Shown: positions 23,702 through 32,641, counted from the stretch's first letter. The stretch is DNA of 64,000 bases from Mesorhizobium sp. M3A.F.Ca.ET.080.04.2.1 (GCF_003952525.1 NZ_CP034451.1:1240001-1304000); one strand, 5' to 3'. Numbers and translations are program-made. The notes: generated from the letters alone by a model not told the origin.

Positions 23702-24157
23702 AATACCTCCTGCGGGTCTACTGAAATCGCCACCTCACCCGACCGCTACGGCGTGTCGTATGAGAATTCCCTAACTGAATGCAGTAAACTTTAGACAGTT
23801 GCGGTAGCGATGTGCGAGCAAGCTGCCCCGCAGGCCTGCAGAGCGTCGCAGAATGCCCCTTATGTCCTTGAAATTGCTGATTAAATCAAAGGCCTTAGGC
23901 GCGCTCGGCCGTTTGCAACAATGAGTGCCCATGTCCTCCCCGACCATGGTCCCAAGGAGCGGGTTTTCCGGCTCGCGAACGGCGTGAACGAACAGGTGAA
24001 AGGTGCTGAAATCAATGGCTTGTGACGCTCAAGCAGCAGATCGCGGCGGCACAAACTGGCCCGCTCGTGCTTACGTTGGTGTGGCCGGCCTGCAAGGTAG
24101 GCAAGGCGCAAGGACGCATGCGAAGTTTCGCATTGCCGGTTCGGCGTCAACTGCGTT
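23702..24157. other. gene-free stretch, nothing recognised
   Basis: About 455 bases between the secreted coiled-coil gene and the TadE-like gene. Open frames on either strand have no coding character; no hairpin or known repeat was noticed. Confidence 0.5.
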
Positions 24158-24622
24158 TCAGGTCGGGCAAGCTCCCGCCACGCTGCTGAGTTTCGGCACC
24201 GAGACCGTGGTCGAATAGTTGATCGGGAACTGGTCGAAATAGGGGAAATCGATGACGTAGGCGTAGCTGGCGGTCAGGTGCGCCATGCAGAAGCCGCCGC
24301 TTGCCGGATCGGTGACAATCGTCACGCTCACGTTCTTGAGGCCAAGCGCTGTCAGCTTCTGCGTCGCGATCGCCTGGATCTGCGACTGGGTCATCGTGTT
24401 GTTGAGCTGCAGCGAGCGCGCGGAGGCCTCCAGCGTGTAGCGAACGCTGGAGTTGGAATTCATCGACCAGCCGAAGGCGAAAATCCCAAACAACAGCATG
24501 ATGAGGACAGGCGCGATCAGCGCGAACTCGATGGCGCCGCCGCCCGAAACATTGCCGGCAAACGCCTTTGGATTCAGCCGCTTGCAGCGAGACGCAATTG
24601 GGGTCAGAAAACCGCTGCGCAT
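24158..24622 (-). CDS. TadE-like pilus assembly protein
   Basis: A 154-residue protein with a TadE-type start: a basic N terminus, then [32 protein letters not shown], in which the conserved Glu after the Gly/Ala turn is typical of TadE/TadF pseudopilins processed by a prepilin peptidase. The C-terminal part is extracellular and has two Cys. It is last of three same-strand Tad-type genes spaced 5 and 16 bases apart, thus an operon. TadE/F work with the Flp/Tad apparatus, whose ATPase and secretin genes are not in the window. Confidence 0.85.
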   Translation of the reverse strand: MRSGFLTPIASRCKRLNPKAFAGNVSGGGAIEFALIAPVLIMLLFGIFAFGWSMNSNSSVRYTLEASARSLQLNNTMTQSQIQAIATQKLTALGLKNVSVTIVTDPASGGFCMAHLTASYAYVIDFPYFDQFPINYSTTVSVPKLSSVAGACPT

Positions 24623-24638
24623 TTTTCCCGGGCTTCGC

Positions 24639-25082
24639 CTAGCGGACACGGACCACCTGTTGATGGTCCATCGCCGTGTCCTCCGGGAACGGGCCGAAAC
24701 TGAAGGGCGGCGTCCAGGTGCCCGACGCCTGGATCTCGACGTAGATCGTGGGCACTTTCGATCCCGCGCACATGGTCGACGCCGACGCCACCACAATCGT
24801 CCCGCATTTATAGACGCGGTTCACCGTGACGGCCGCGTCCGTAGGCTTTTTCTCCCAACTCGCCAGCGCGGCCGCTTGCGTGGCGTTGTCGTCGCTGGAG
24901 CCCGCCAGCACCAAATTCGCCGCCGTCTTCACGCCGGCGCGCATCGAGAGCGAGTGGGTGACGTAGGACCAGCCATCGACGGTGCCCAGCAGGGCGACGC
25001 ACAGCACCGGCAGCACAAGCGCGAACTCGACCGCGGCGGCGCCGGATCGGTCTCTGCGGAAACGGGTCGCCGGTGGTTGCAT
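24639..25082 (-). CDS. TadE/TadF-like pilus assembly protein
   Basis: A 147-residue protein. [32 protein letters not shown] is the TadE-like prepilin segment with the conserved Glu. The soluble part has a Cys pair ([13 protein letters not shown]). It starts 5 bases after the stop of the TadG-like gene and ends 16 bases before the next TadE-like gene, so the three are co-expressed. Likely a minor pseudopilin. Confidence 0.85.
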   Translation of the reverse strand: MQPPATRFRRDRSGAAAVEFALVLPVLCVALLGTVDGWSYVTHSLSMRAGVKTAANLVLAGSSDDNATQAAALASWEKKPTDAAVTVNRVYKCGTIVVASASTMCAGSKVPTIYVEIQASGTWTPPFSFGPFPEDTAMDHQQVVRVR

Positions 25083-25087
25083 GGCGC

Positions 25088-26341
25088 CTACTCGACGAGC
25101 TTTATCGACGACGCGGCCGTGATGCCGCTCATCCCAAGGCTCGAGCAGTCCTGATTGATGGTGGAGTTGCCGGACCATTTGATGGTGTCGGCGACGACTT
25201 GCGTGCAGCCGTTCTGGCCGGAGAAATTACCGAGATAGTTGACCTGCTGCTTGGGGAAGTAGATGGCGCCGGTCAGCGAGGAGGTCGCGGTGCCGTTGAA
25301 GGTGCTCTGTGCCGCAGTCCCGGTCCGGTCGCCGTAAAAAAGCACGCCGGAATAGGTTCCGGAAGTCGGGGCGCTGAGCGTCACCGTGGCGTTGCCGTTG
25401 ATGCTGACGGTGTTGCTGCCCGACATGTAGATGGTCACGCCGTTGGTGCAGGGTGAGGCGCAGGTGATGACCGCGCCGGCATTGATCTTCAAATTGCCCT
25501 GCACGATATAAGTGCCGGAAGTAAGCGCGACATTGCCATTGAGGTTCATGCCACTGCAGTATGTACCGGCCTGCAGTGTTTGCGTTGTCTTGCTGCCGTT
25601 AACGTTCTTGCAACCGCCACTGGGTGTTGGCGCCGGCAGGTTCGCGAACGGATCGGACGCCGGCAGCGCCTGAGTGATCTTCGAGGCGCATTTCGTGGTC
25701 ACTGGGTTGTTCAGCACCATGCCGCCGACCGAAATCAGGCAGTCGGCCGCCAAACCCGCCGATCCCTGCACGGTGATGGCATCACTGGCGGTCGAATCCG
25801 ACATGACGGAGCAGCCGTTGAGCTTGACGGTGGTGTTGCCGGAGAAGAGCGCCGCCTGCGCGGCCGAGTTGCTGAGCGCCAGCACGCAAGCGTAGGAGGC
25901 GTCGGTGATCAGCGCCACTGCCCTGGCCTGCTCGGGCACCTTGCTCGATGAGAAGATCGAGGTGAACATCCGGTCGAGGTTCTGGTTGAGGATTACCTCG
26001 ACCGCCTTCTTTGCCGTATAAGCCCCCGACGTCGGCGGCGTGTGGACGGTGATGGTGCCCGTGCCCAGCCCGTTTTCGGTCGCCGATGCCGTGGCGGCCG
26101 CGGTGATGGTCGCAGTGTCGGAGCCCCAGGACTTCTCCACGGCGCCGGCATAGGCGGCCGCGTCCGCCGTCGACTGAAGCCTCAGGCTCGAATAGTACCA
26201 GTAGGACGTCTCGACCCCGAGCCCGGCCCCGCCGACGACAATCGGCAGGGTCAGCGCGAAGATGGTGGCGACATTGCCGCCCTCCCCCCTCCGCAAGCCG
26301 CGAGAGAGGAATTTTTTGATGATCCGACCGAGTTGTGTCAT
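25088..26341 (-). CDS. TadG-like protein with beta-helix domain
   Basis: A 417-residue protein. The N terminus (GEGGNVATIFALTLPIVVGGAGLGVETSYWYYSSLRLQSTADAAAYAGA) is the Tad-G-like membrane segment. From about 150 onward the chain is Ser/Thr/Gly/Asn-rich and repetitive (GNTTVKLNGCSV, GNVALTSGTYIVQGNLKINAGAVI, GNATVTLSAPTSGTYSGVLFYGD), a pattern of parallel beta-helix rungs. Cys residues are sparse but paired. Unlike Caulobacter-type TadG, no von Willebrand domain is visible. Probably a surface-exposed, membrane-anchored component, first gene of the minus-strand operon and divergent from the related gene at 26621. Confidence 0.8.
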   Translation of the reverse strand: MTQLGRIIKKFLSRGLRRGEGGNVATIFALTLPIVVGGAGLGVETSYWYYSSLRLQSTADAAAYAGAVEKSWGSDTATITAAATASATENGLGTGTITVHTPPTSGAYTAKKAVEVILNQNLDRMFTSIFSSSKVPEQARAVALITDASYACVLALSNSAAQAALFSGNTTVKLNGCSVMSDSTASDAITVQGSAGLAADCLISVGGMVLNNPVTTKCASKITQALPASDPFANLPAPTPSGGCKNVNGSKTTQTLQAGTYCSGMNLNGNVALTSGTYIVQGNLKINAGAVITCASPCTNGVTIYMSGSNTVSINGNATVTLSAPTSGTYSGVLFYGDRTGTAAQSTFNGTATSSLTGAIYFPKQQVNYLGNFSGQNGCTQVVADTIKWSGNSTINQDCSSLGMSGITAASSIKLVE

Positions 26342-26620
26342 GGCCGAGCGCGCCCAAGCTATCCCGGCGACCACGTCATCACCCGTGGATAAAGGAATGC
26401 CTAATTTTTTCGCTCGACTTGCGAAGGTCAGACTGCAGAGGCCAGTCTCACCGACTTGTGGCGCAAACAGTAAGACTTTAGACCCATCGCCGCTAGGACT
26501 TAAGGCTCAAACCACGGAAAACATTTATATTTTAGACTTTTTGCATTTTAACTTTTTCGGAAATCGCTCGTAGAGGCCGCTGACGTATCACTCTGCCATA
26601 TCCGGCGAGGGGTGCTTTCC
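26342..26620. promoter_or_regulatory. divergent promoter region between the two TadG-like genes
   Basis: 279 bases with an A+T-rich patch (26515-26570, including TTTATATTTTAGACTTTTTGCATTTTAAC). It presumably holds the promoters for both directions; no specific operator recognised. Confidence 0.5.
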
Positions 26621-27838
26621 ATGCTTGCGCAATTCTGGGCTTCGAAGGGCGGCAACTTCGCGGTGGCGACCGCTGTCGCCGCGGTGCCGCTGATGCTTGC
26701 CGTGGCCGGCGCCGTCAACCTGGTGGGCACCAGCGACGACGCCGCGCAATTGCAGAACTCGCTCGATGCGGCCGGCCTCGCCATCGGCACGAAATACATG
26801 GCCAGCATGTCGGCGAGCGACGTGCAGCAGCTCGGCCAGACCTTCTTCGCGGCGAATATGAGCGTCGCCGACGCCGGGGAGTATGCGGGCAGCGTCTCGG
26901 CCTTCCAGGCGACGGCGAGCGGCAGTCCGAGCGGCTACACCATCGCGCTGTCGTCCAGCATCAGCCGCCCGTCCTTTATCAGCAGCGCGTCCGACTGGCA
27001 GGCGACGCGCTCCGCCTCGGTCAAGATCAAACCAGGGGCAGAAGCGTGCGTGCTGGCGCTCAATGAGCATGCCGACGATGCCGTCAACTTTCAGGGCACG
27101 ACCAGCGTCGCCATGAATGGCTGCGTGATCGCCGCCAACTCCGACGCCTCGGACGCCGTCAACCGCGGCGGCTCGGCCGTCGTCAGCGCCGCCTGCGTCT
27201 CGACGGTCGGCGAGACCGAAGGCATGACACCGCCCAGCGCCACGCTCACCTGCGGCACGCCGCTGGAGAACCAGTACGCGTCCTTCGACCCACTGGCCGA
27301 CGTCGTCCCTCCCGCGCTCGGGACTTGCAAATCGATGCCCAACGGCAAGATGGTGACGCTGTCGCCGGGCACCTATTGCGACAAGAGCTGGACCGGGAAG
27401 ATCACTCTCAACCCGGGCGTCTACATCCTGCGCGGAGTGAGCGTGAAGCCCGGCGGCAATGGCACGCTGACCGGCGCGGGCGTGACGCTCTTCCTGATGG
27501 AAGGCTCGCAGATCTACATCAACGCCAACGAGCAGGTAAACCTGTCGCCGATGACAACCGGCCCCTATGCCGGCATCACCATCTACCAGCCCCACGGCAA
27601 CACGTCGGCGCTGACGCTGAACGGCGGAGCCGGCTCGGTCATCAGCGGTTTCATCTACGCCCCCGACGCCACGATCACCTATGCCGGCAACTCCGACATG
27701 AATTCGCAAGGCAGCTGCCTGCGGCTGGTCGGCGACACGGTGCAGATCACGGGAAACTCGGCGTTCAAGTCGGACTGCGCGGCCGAACTCGGCAGCCGGG
27801 AGATGTATGCCAGCCGGATGATCACGCTGGCCAAGTGA
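26621..27838 (+). CDS. TadG-like protein with beta-helix domain
   Basis: A 405-residue protein built like its divergent neighbour. The N terminus has the Tad-G-like segment (SKGGNFAVATAVAAVPLMLAVAGAVNLVGTSDDAAQLQNSLDAAGLAIG). The C-terminal half has beta-helix-like repeats (GTTSVAMNGCVIAANSDASDAV, GKITLNPGVYILRGVSVKPGGNGTLTG, GNTSALTLNGGAGSVISGFIYAPDATITYAGNSDM). The shared plan and the shared CVLALN/CVLALS stretch show the two are paralogues. GAGGGG precedes the ATG; a GTG 9 bases earlier is an alternative. Surface display is inferred. Confidence 0.8.
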   Translation: MLAQFWASKGGNFAVATAVAAVPLMLAVAGAVNLVGTSDDAAQLQNSLDAAGLAIGTKYMASMSASDVQQLGQTFFAANMSVADAGEYAGSVSAFQATASGSPSGYTIALSSSISRPSFISSASDWQATRSASVKIKPGAEACVLALNEHADDAVNFQGTTSVAMNGCVIAANSDASDAVNRGGSAVVSAACVSTVGETEGMTPPSATLTCGTPLENQYASFDPLADVVPPALGTCKSMPNGKMVTLSPGTYCDKSWTGKITLNPGVYILRGVSVKPGGNGTLTGAGVTLFLMEGSQIYINANEQVNLSPMTTGPYAGITIYQPHGNTSALTLNGGAGSVISGFIYAPDATITYAGNSDMNSQGSCLRLVGDTVQITGNSAFKSDCAAELGSREMYASRMITLAK

Positions 27839-27842
27839 TCGC

Positions 27843-27890
27843 TGATCTCCCTCTCGAGCGAGATGGCCGCGAAGCGGCCAGAGCGGATCG
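27843..27890. repeat. family A repeat fragment
   Basis: GATCTCCCTCTCGAGCGAGAT-GGCCGCGAAGCGGCCAGAG. The GCCGCGAAGCGGC inner arm is the same variant as at 30390 and 31945. Confidence 0.7.
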
Positions 27891-27922
27891 TCTCACATAG
27901 ATCGCCGGCGTGGTCTGTTGTG

Positions 27923-28153
27923 TCACGCCACGATATCCGCGCCCGGCTGTTCGTCGAACAGCACCGCGCAGCCGCGCTGCAAGGCCACTTGGCTCAGGGC
28001 GTTCACGGCCGCCTCGTCCGAGGAGACGAAATCGCCGGTCAGCACGCGCAGTTCCTCGACTGCCTTGGACATCGAGACGAGGCGCCCGGCCGAGCGATCG
28101 CTGGCGCAGGCGTCGACGACGCAGAGAAGATCGATGAGTTCGAAGTTGTCCAT
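27923..28153 (-). CDS. hypothetical protein, 76 aa
   Basis: A small protein (MDNFELIDLLCVVDACASDRSAGRLVSMSKAVEELRVLTGDFVSS, then AAVNALSQVALQRGCAVLFDEQ); the start is chosen because GGAGG lies 6 bases upstream of this ATG. It is helical with two hydrophobic patches but no membrane segment. No family recognised. Confidence 0.6.
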   Translation of the reverse strand: MDNFELIDLLCVVDACASDRSAGRLVSMSKAVEELRVLTGDFVSSDEAAVNALSQVALQRGCAVLFDEQPGADIVA

Positions 28154-28234
28154 GGCGGCCTCCGCCCACAACATCCCTTCCGCGAATCAACGGCGCGATG
28201 GGCGAAGCGGTTCCCGCGCGTCGCGGTCACGGAA

Positions 28235-28370
28235 ATGCGCAGCGGTTCCGGGCGACGTGCATCACTGCATGTCGCGCGAAAGTGTGCAGCGGTTTTGCGA
28301 AAACGACATGCATAAAAACAAAGACCCAAAGCGTATCGCCTGGATCCGTGTCAGCGCGAGGCGCTTTTAG
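28235..28370. repeat. family B palindromic repeat (reverse copy)
   Basis: Reads GCATGTCGCGCGAAA...GCAGCGGTTTTGCGAAAACGACATGC, then AAGCGTATCGCCTGGATCCGTGTCAGCGCGAGGCGC. A near mirror of the copy at 15645-15770. Confidence 0.85.
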
Positions 28371-28600
28371 CGCTGCGGCCGCGCCGGCGCATGGCTGAGA
28401 TCGAAGTGGAACGGCAGGCACGGTTCCATGCAGGACTGGCGCATGGAGCCGGTCGTCGACGGATCGACGGGAAGCAGGACCACCATCTGCGCGCCGGGCT
28501 CCGGCCAGAGCGGCCTGCCGAAGGCGAGAAAGATGCCGGCGATCAATCCCGCCAGCAGGAGAACGGCGAAGGCGTTCGCGATCATTTCGCCCGGTTGCAT
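28367..28600 (-). CDS. small membrane protein, 77 aa
   Basis: One N-terminal hydrophobic helix (MIANAFAVLLLAGLIAGIFLAFG) followed by a Pro-rich periplasmic or cytoplasmic tail with two Cys. GGAGCGCTCC precedes the ATG. No family recognised. The 3' end overlaps the edge of a family B repeat, so the tail may have been rewritten by that repeat. Confidence 0.5.
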   Translation of the reverse strand: MQPGEMIANAFAVLLLAGLIAGIFLAFGRPLWPEPGAQMVVLLPVDPSTTGSMRQSCMEPCLPFHFDLSHAPARPQR

Positions 28601-28965
28601 GGAGCGCTCCTGACGCAGGATGCCTCAAATCGACATCGGCATCCGGCTCTAACCATCTGTTTTAGCCGCATTTCCGCGACACGAAGCGACTGCGCCCGGC
28701 CGCAAATGCTGTGAGGAGATGCCCGCCATATCGCAGGAAATGGCGGGCACCTCGTGGTCAACCGCCGATGAAGGGACTGTGCTCGACGGTCTGCGGCCCA
28801 ATGATTTGCCGCGTAGGTTGTTTCAACAAATCCGGCATTTCGGGCCTCTGCGTCGCAGGGTGAGACTTCAGTCCCAGGGGCGCCATGGACCGTGGCCCGA
28901 GCGCCGGAACAATCATCCTTTGGCTCCGTTGGCCAGCATCGAAATCGGCAAAAGGAGAGGAAGTC
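28601..28965. other. gene-free stretch, nothing recognised
   Basis: About 365 bases without a supported gene. It ends with an AAAGGAGAGGAA ribosome-binding site serving the next gene. Confidence 0.5.
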
Positions 28966-29241
28966 ATGGCCGACGGACCTACAGTTGTGAACAGCGGGAG
29001 CGGCGGCACTGCCATCGCGGTCGTGCTCGCCATCGTCGCGATCCTGGTGCTGCTGTTCTTCACCGGCGTCATCAATATCGGCGGTGGCGGCGGCGGCTCG
29101 ACAGACGTCAATGTCAAGCTCGACACGCCGAAGGTCGAGGCGCCCAAGGTGGAGACGCCTTCCGCGCCGACGACCACCCCGGCGCCAGCCCCGGCCGCGC
29201 CTGCACCGGCGCCGGCACCAGCACCGGCCAACGGCGGCTGA
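28966..29241 (+). CDS. single-pass membrane protein with Pro/Ala tail
   Basis: A 91-residue protein: short N terminus, one transmembrane helix (AIAVVLAIVAILVLLFFTGVINI, about 16-38), a Gly5 hinge, a segment with TDVNVKLDTPKVEAPKVETP, then a Pro/Ala repeat tail (PAPAPAAPAPAPAPAP). The ATG is fixed by AAAGGAGAGG. The rigid Pro/Ala arm suggests reaching across periplasm or wall, as in TonB-type linkers, but no TonB domain is present. A strong terminator follows. Confidence 0.8.
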   Translation: MADGPTVVNSGSGGTAIAVVLAIVAILVLLFFTGVINIGGGGGGSTDVNVKLDTPKVEAPKVETPSAPTTTPAPAPAAPAPAPAPAPANGG

Positions 29242-29295
29242 TAGCGGCGCAACCAATCGTGCCGGGTTGCGTTGATATACCGGCTACTCAAACTC

Positions 29296-29326
29296 GGCCC
29301 GCGCCTCGAGCGCGGGCCCTTTTTTC
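29296..29326 (+). terminator. rho-independent terminator
   Basis: GGCCCGCG (29296-29303) pairs with CGCGGGCC (29311-29318), then CT and six T residues, 55 bases after the stop of the Pro/Ala-tail protein. Confidence 0.92.
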
Positions 29327-29367
29327 GCAACAGAAACGTCCGGGCAGCCTTCCCGCACTCGGCCCGA

Positions 29368-29559
29368 TCAGTCCTCCAATTGCATGGGTTGATGGCCGGG
29401 CTGCTGATGCCAGACCACCTGGCGGAAATCGGTCAGTTCGACCACCTGGCTGCAGGTGGGGCAAATGTAGTTGTCGCAGCACTGGCGCAGCGCCGGCGGA
29501 GCCCGCCGGGCAGCAATGACCGGCGGACGGGCATCCGTTTTCGGAGCCTCATGAAGCAT
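29368..29559 (-). CDS. small zinc-ribbon-like protein
   Basis: A 63-residue protein; GGGAGGAAACC precedes the ATG. The core CDNYICPTCSQVVELTDFRQVVWHQQPGHQPMQL has a CxxC pair plus WH and GH histidines suited to zinc binding. The gene at 51741 encodes the same core (LCPICGQQVDKRDLRQVIWHEKQGHEPLEL), so this is a small family with copies 22 kb apart. Function unknown. Confidence 0.75.
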   Translation of the reverse strand: MLHEAPKTDARPPVIAARRAPPALRQCCDNYICPTCSQVVELTDFRQVVWHQQPGHQPMQLED

Positions 29560-29979
29560 CGGTTTCCTCCCAGGTTGTTCGTTGATTATCCTGCGCCCAA
29601 TGGTCTTTTCCCCCGCCCGGCTACGTCTCGCCCGGCCTGACGCGCGGCGCGCGCCCGACCAAGTTCGGGATCGTCCTGATCGGGGATTGCGTGGGCTGCG
29701 ACGGTGTCGCCCAGACTGTTCGTCGAGGGTGCATCGAATCCTCCCTTTCGGGCGGGAACGGATGGTCCCTCAACCATCGTCGTGCCAGCGCGAGGGCCAG
29801 GAAAGCATCGAACAATCCGATTGCGCATTAACTTCGGATAAGATGCAATCAAAAAATTGAGAGGAGCCGTGACGCTCCCCAACTATATTAGCAATTTCTC
29901 ATGAGCGGGCGTATGAGTCGGGCAGCGGTCGCCGGCGATCGCTGCGTCAGGCGCCGCTTTTGCTAGGGGAGAGAGTGCC
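29560..29979. other. gene-free stretch, nothing recognised
   Basis: About 420 bases without a supported gene. An A+T-rich segment at 29825-29900 precedes the cupin gene and probably carries its promoter. Confidence 0.5.
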
Positions 29980-30360
29980 ATGGCCGAAACCGCAATGACC
30001 GTCAGCAAATTGGAGTCCAAGTCGCACGACAATCCCGACGAGGTCCGCTCGCCCGCCAAGACGCGTGTCGAGATCGTGCGGTTGCCGGGCTACTCCCTGG
30101 CACGAATGAATATGCAGCCCGGCTGGAGCTGGTCCGAATGCGTGAAGCCGGTGGTCAAGACCGAGAGCTGCCAGGTCTCGCATGTCGGCTATGTCGTATC
30201 CGGAAAGATCACCATCCGCATGACCGACGGAACGCAAAAGACCTTCGAGGCCGGCTCGTCCTACACCATCCCGCCCGGCCACGACGCCTGGGTGGAAGGC
30301 AACCAGCCTTTCCAATGCATCGAGGTCCTGAGCGCCGAGCAATACGCCAAGCCGGCATAG
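29980..30360 (+). CDS. single-domain cupin protein
   Basis: A 126-residue protein with one cupin barrel: MNMQPGWSWSECVKPVVKTESCQVSHVGYVVSGKITIRMTDGTQKTFEAGSSYTIPPGHDAWVEGNQPFQCIEV. Cupin motif 2 (PPGHDAWVEG) is clear. In motif 1 the usual HxH is represented by H70 of SHVGYVVSG, so metal binding may be weakened. GGGGAGAGAGTGCC precedes the ATG. Substrate unknown. Similar proteins in Rhizobiales stand alone, as here. Confidence 0.82.
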   Translation: MAETAMTVSKLESKSHDNPDEVRSPAKTRVEIVRLPGYSLARMNMQPGWSWSECVKPVVKTESCQVSHVGYVVSGKITIRMTDGTQKTFEAGSSYTIPPGHDAWVEGNQPFQCIEVLSAEQYAKPA

Positions 30361-30368
30361 CGCGCCGG

Positions 30369-30530
30369 TTATCTCCCGCTCGAGGGGGAGATGGCCGCGA
30401 AGCGGCCAGAAGGGGTCGGTGCGACTGGGCTCGGCCTATTGCGGGGGCGAAGGAGGTCGGCGCTTGACGCGCGACGACCCCCTCTGTCGCCTTCGGCGAC
30501 ATCTCCCCCGCAAGGGGAAGACGGCTGGCG
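30369..30530. repeat. family A intergenic repeat, full copy
   Basis: A complete unit with the GCCGCGAAGCGGCC inner-arm variant at the left and GTCGCCTTCGGCGA-CATCTCCCCCGCAAGG at the right. Confidence 0.9.
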
Positions 30531-30542
30531 CCACACGGCAAC

Positions 30543-30577
30543 TTGACAAGCAGACCGGTTTTGTTCTCATTATGTTC
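30543..30577 (+). promoter_or_regulatory. SOS promoter with LexA box
   Basis: GTTCTCATTATGTTC (30563-30577) is an exact GTTC-N7-GTTC alphaproteobacterial LexA site. TTGACA at 30543-30548 is a consensus -35; CATTAT at 30568-30573 is a possible -10 (19-base spacing) lying inside the LexA box, so bound LexA would block RNA polymerase. Confidence 0.85.
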
Positions 30578-30650
30578 TGGTAAATATCCCTCTTGCAACA
30601 GTCGCTACTAATGCTGCGATGCGGTGCGGCGATGGAGCCGGGAGCGCGGG

Positions 30651-31916
30651 ATGCCTGCCACGAACGCCACCGCCGGCGCCGCCACCATCCTGCATGCCGA
30701 CCTCGACGCCTTCTATGCCTCGGTCGAGCAACTGCTCGACCCGTCGCTCAGAGGCAAGCCGATCGCCGTCGGCGGCGGCGTAGTGCTCGCCGCCTCCTAC
30801 GAGGCGAAGATTTTCGGCGTGCGCGGCGGCATGCCCGGCCGCAAGGCGCGCGAGCTTTGTCCGCAGTTGATCTTCGTCGGCGGCCGCTTCAGCGAGTATC
30901 AGCGCCTCGGCGACGCGGCCATCAAGGTGCTCGACGACTTTACGCCCCTGGTCGAGCGCATCTCGATCGACGAGGCGTTCGCCGACGTCGCCGGCTGCAC
31001 GCATCTGTTCGGGCCGCCGGAGGAGATCGCCAGGACCATCCGCCGCCGCGTCAAGGCCGAGCTCGGCCTGCCGATCTCGATCGGCGTGGCCCGCACCAAG
31101 CATCTCGCCAAGATCGCCTCGCAGGTGGCCAAACCGGACGGGCTGGTGGTGGTCGAGCCCGGCACCGAGATCGAGTTCCTGCACGATTTGCCGGTGTCGC
31201 TGATGTGGGGCGTCGGACCGGCGACCAGGGCAAGGTTGGCCGAGATCGGCGTCGAGACGATCGGGCAGCTGGCGCGCACGCATAGCGGCGCGCTGGAGCG
31301 GCTGATCGGCCACGCCGCCGGGCAGAAGCTGGCAGCACTTGCCTGGAACCGCGACCCGCGCCGGCTGGAGACGCACCGGCGCGCAATTTCGGCCGGTGCG
31401 CAGTCGGCGCTCGGCCGCAAGCCGGCGCTGCCCAGCGTCTTCGTGCCGACGCTGCTGCATCTGGCCGACCGCGTCGCCAGCCGCTTGCGCGCCAAGAACC
31501 GGCCCGGACGCACGGTGACGGTGCGCGTGCGCTTCGCCGACATGCGCGCGGTCACCCGCTCGGTAACGCTGGAGCAGCCGATAGCGGCAACCAACATGCT
31601 GGCCGAAATCGCCGAGGAGCTGGTGCGCGGCGTGCTGGCCGCCAACGCGCGAGAAAAGGAGATCTCGCTGCTGGCGATCTCGGTCTCGCATCTGGAGGAG
31701 ACGCCGGAGCTGCAGCTCGAACTGCCGCTCGGGCTGGCCGACGAGAAGCTTAAGCCCGGCAGCCGCAGCGGGCTCGCCCGCTTCGGCGCCGACCGCGCCG
31801 TCGACAAGATCCGCCTGCGCTTCGGCCGCCAGGCCGTCGGCTACGGCACGGCGGCGCTGGAGGCGGCGCGCTCGGTGCCGGACGAATTCAGGGAACTGGC
31901 CGAGAAGGAGCTGTGA
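30651..31916 (+). CDS. dinB: DNA polymerase IV (Y family)
   Basis: A 421-residue Y-family polymerase with the expected landmarks: ILHADLDAFYASVEQ (first catalytic Asp pair), AASYEAKIFGVRGGMPGRKA, RISIDEAFADVAG (catalytic Asp-Glu), PISIGVARTKHLAKIASQVAKPDG, and a helix-hairpin-helix WGVGPATRARLAEIGVETIGQL. The C-terminal little-finger domain follows. It bypasses damaged bases with low fidelity. The ATG at 30651 follows GGGAGCGCGGG; a GTG at 30624 is an alternative. The LexA box 74 bases upstream indicates SOS induction. No ImuA/ImuB partners are adjacent, so it is a stand-alone DinB. Confidence 0.95.
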   Translation: MPATNATAGAATILHADLDAFYASVEQLLDPSLRGKPIAVGGGVVLAASYEAKIFGVRGGMPGRKARELCPQLIFVGGRFSEYQRLGDAAIKVLDDFTPLVERISIDEAFADVAGCTHLFGPPEEIARTIRRRVKAELGLPISIGVARTKHLAKIASQVAKPDGLVVVEPGTEIEFLHDLPVSLMWGVGPATRARLAEIGVETIGQLARTHSGALERLIGHAAGQKLAALAWNRDPRRLETHRRAISAGAQSALGRKPALPSVFVPTLLHLADRVASRLRAKNRPGRTVTVRVRFADMRAVTRSVTLEQPIAATNMLAEIAEELVRGVLAANAREKEISLLAISVSHLEETPELQLELPLGLADEKLKPGSRSGLARFGADRAVDKIRLRFGRQAVGYGTAALEAARSVPDEFRELAEKEL

Positions 31917-31921
31917 GCGCT

Positions 31922-32063
31922 TGATCTCCCCTCTCGAGGGGGAGATGACCGCGAAGCGGTCAGAGGGGGTCCTCGCGCGTGGAACGCCGACCTCCAATCA
32001 GGCCGAGTCCGGTCGGGCCGCTCTGGCCTGCCCGGCATCTCCCCCTCGAGCGGGGAGATCACG
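31922..32063. repeat. family A intergenic repeat, full copy
   Basis: Begins GATCTCCCCTCTCGAGGGGGAGAT-GACCGCGAAGCGGTCAGAG and ends CGGCATCTCCCCCTCGAGCGGGGAGAT. Confidence 0.9.
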
Positions 32064-32175
32064 CGCTCCGCCGCTTTCGCCTGGCAGTACACTCAAAAAA
32101 TTCCGCCCCCATGTCGGTCTTGCCAAGCCTCGCTCGTCCTTGGAGCATAGACCGGCAATCAACAGGAGAAACGAT

Positions 32176-32619
32176 ATGCCAAGCACTGTCTGCCTGCACC
32201 GCGTCCTGGCAACAAGGCCCGAGAAAGTCTACCGCGCCTTCATCGAGGCGGACGCGCTGGCGAAATGGCTGCCGCCGAACGGTTTCACCTGCACGGTGCA
32301 TCACCTGGAGGCCAAGGTCGGCGGCACGTTCAGGATGTCCTTCCGCAACTTCACCACGGGCGACGGCCATTCGTTCGGCGGCGACTATGTCGAGCTCGTT
32401 CCGGGCGAGCTCGTGCGCTACACCGACAAGTTCGACGACCCCAACCTGCCCGGCGAGATGCAGGTGACCGTGGAGCTGAAGAAGGTCTCGGTCGGCACCG
32501 AGCTGAACATCACCCAGGCCGGCATTCCCGACGCCATTCCGGCCGAGGCCTGCTATCTCGGCTGGCAGGAATCGCTGAAGAACCTGGCGCGGCTGGTCGA
32601 GCCCGAGATCAATCAGTAG
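32176..32619 (+). CDS. AHSA1/SRPBCC-family protein
   Basis: A 147-residue protein of the START-like AHSA1 (activator of Hsp90 homologue 1) group: LHRVLATRPEKVYRAFIEADALAKWLPPNGFTCTVHHLEAKVGGTFRMSF, then YVELVPGELVRYTDKF and a final helix CYLGWQESLKNLARLVEPEI. Bacterial members are small ligand-binding barrels of mostly unknown ligand, sometimes in toxic-compound resistance. AGGAG precedes the ATG by 7 bases. No operon partner. Confidence 0.88.
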   Translation: MPSTVCLHRVLATRPEKVYRAFIEADALAKWLPPNGFTCTVHHLEAKVGGTFRMSFRNFTTGDGHSFGGDYVELVPGELVRYTDKFDDPNLPGEMQVTVELKKVSVGTELNITQAGIPDAIPAEACYLGWQESLKNLARLVEPEINQ

Positions 32620-32641
32620 AGGGTCGCGATGGCGGGACGCC

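Noticed and set aside
23881..24150. A 89-codon minus-strand frame
   Set aside because: Arg/Leu/Ser-rich without a ribosome-binding site or any family resemblance.
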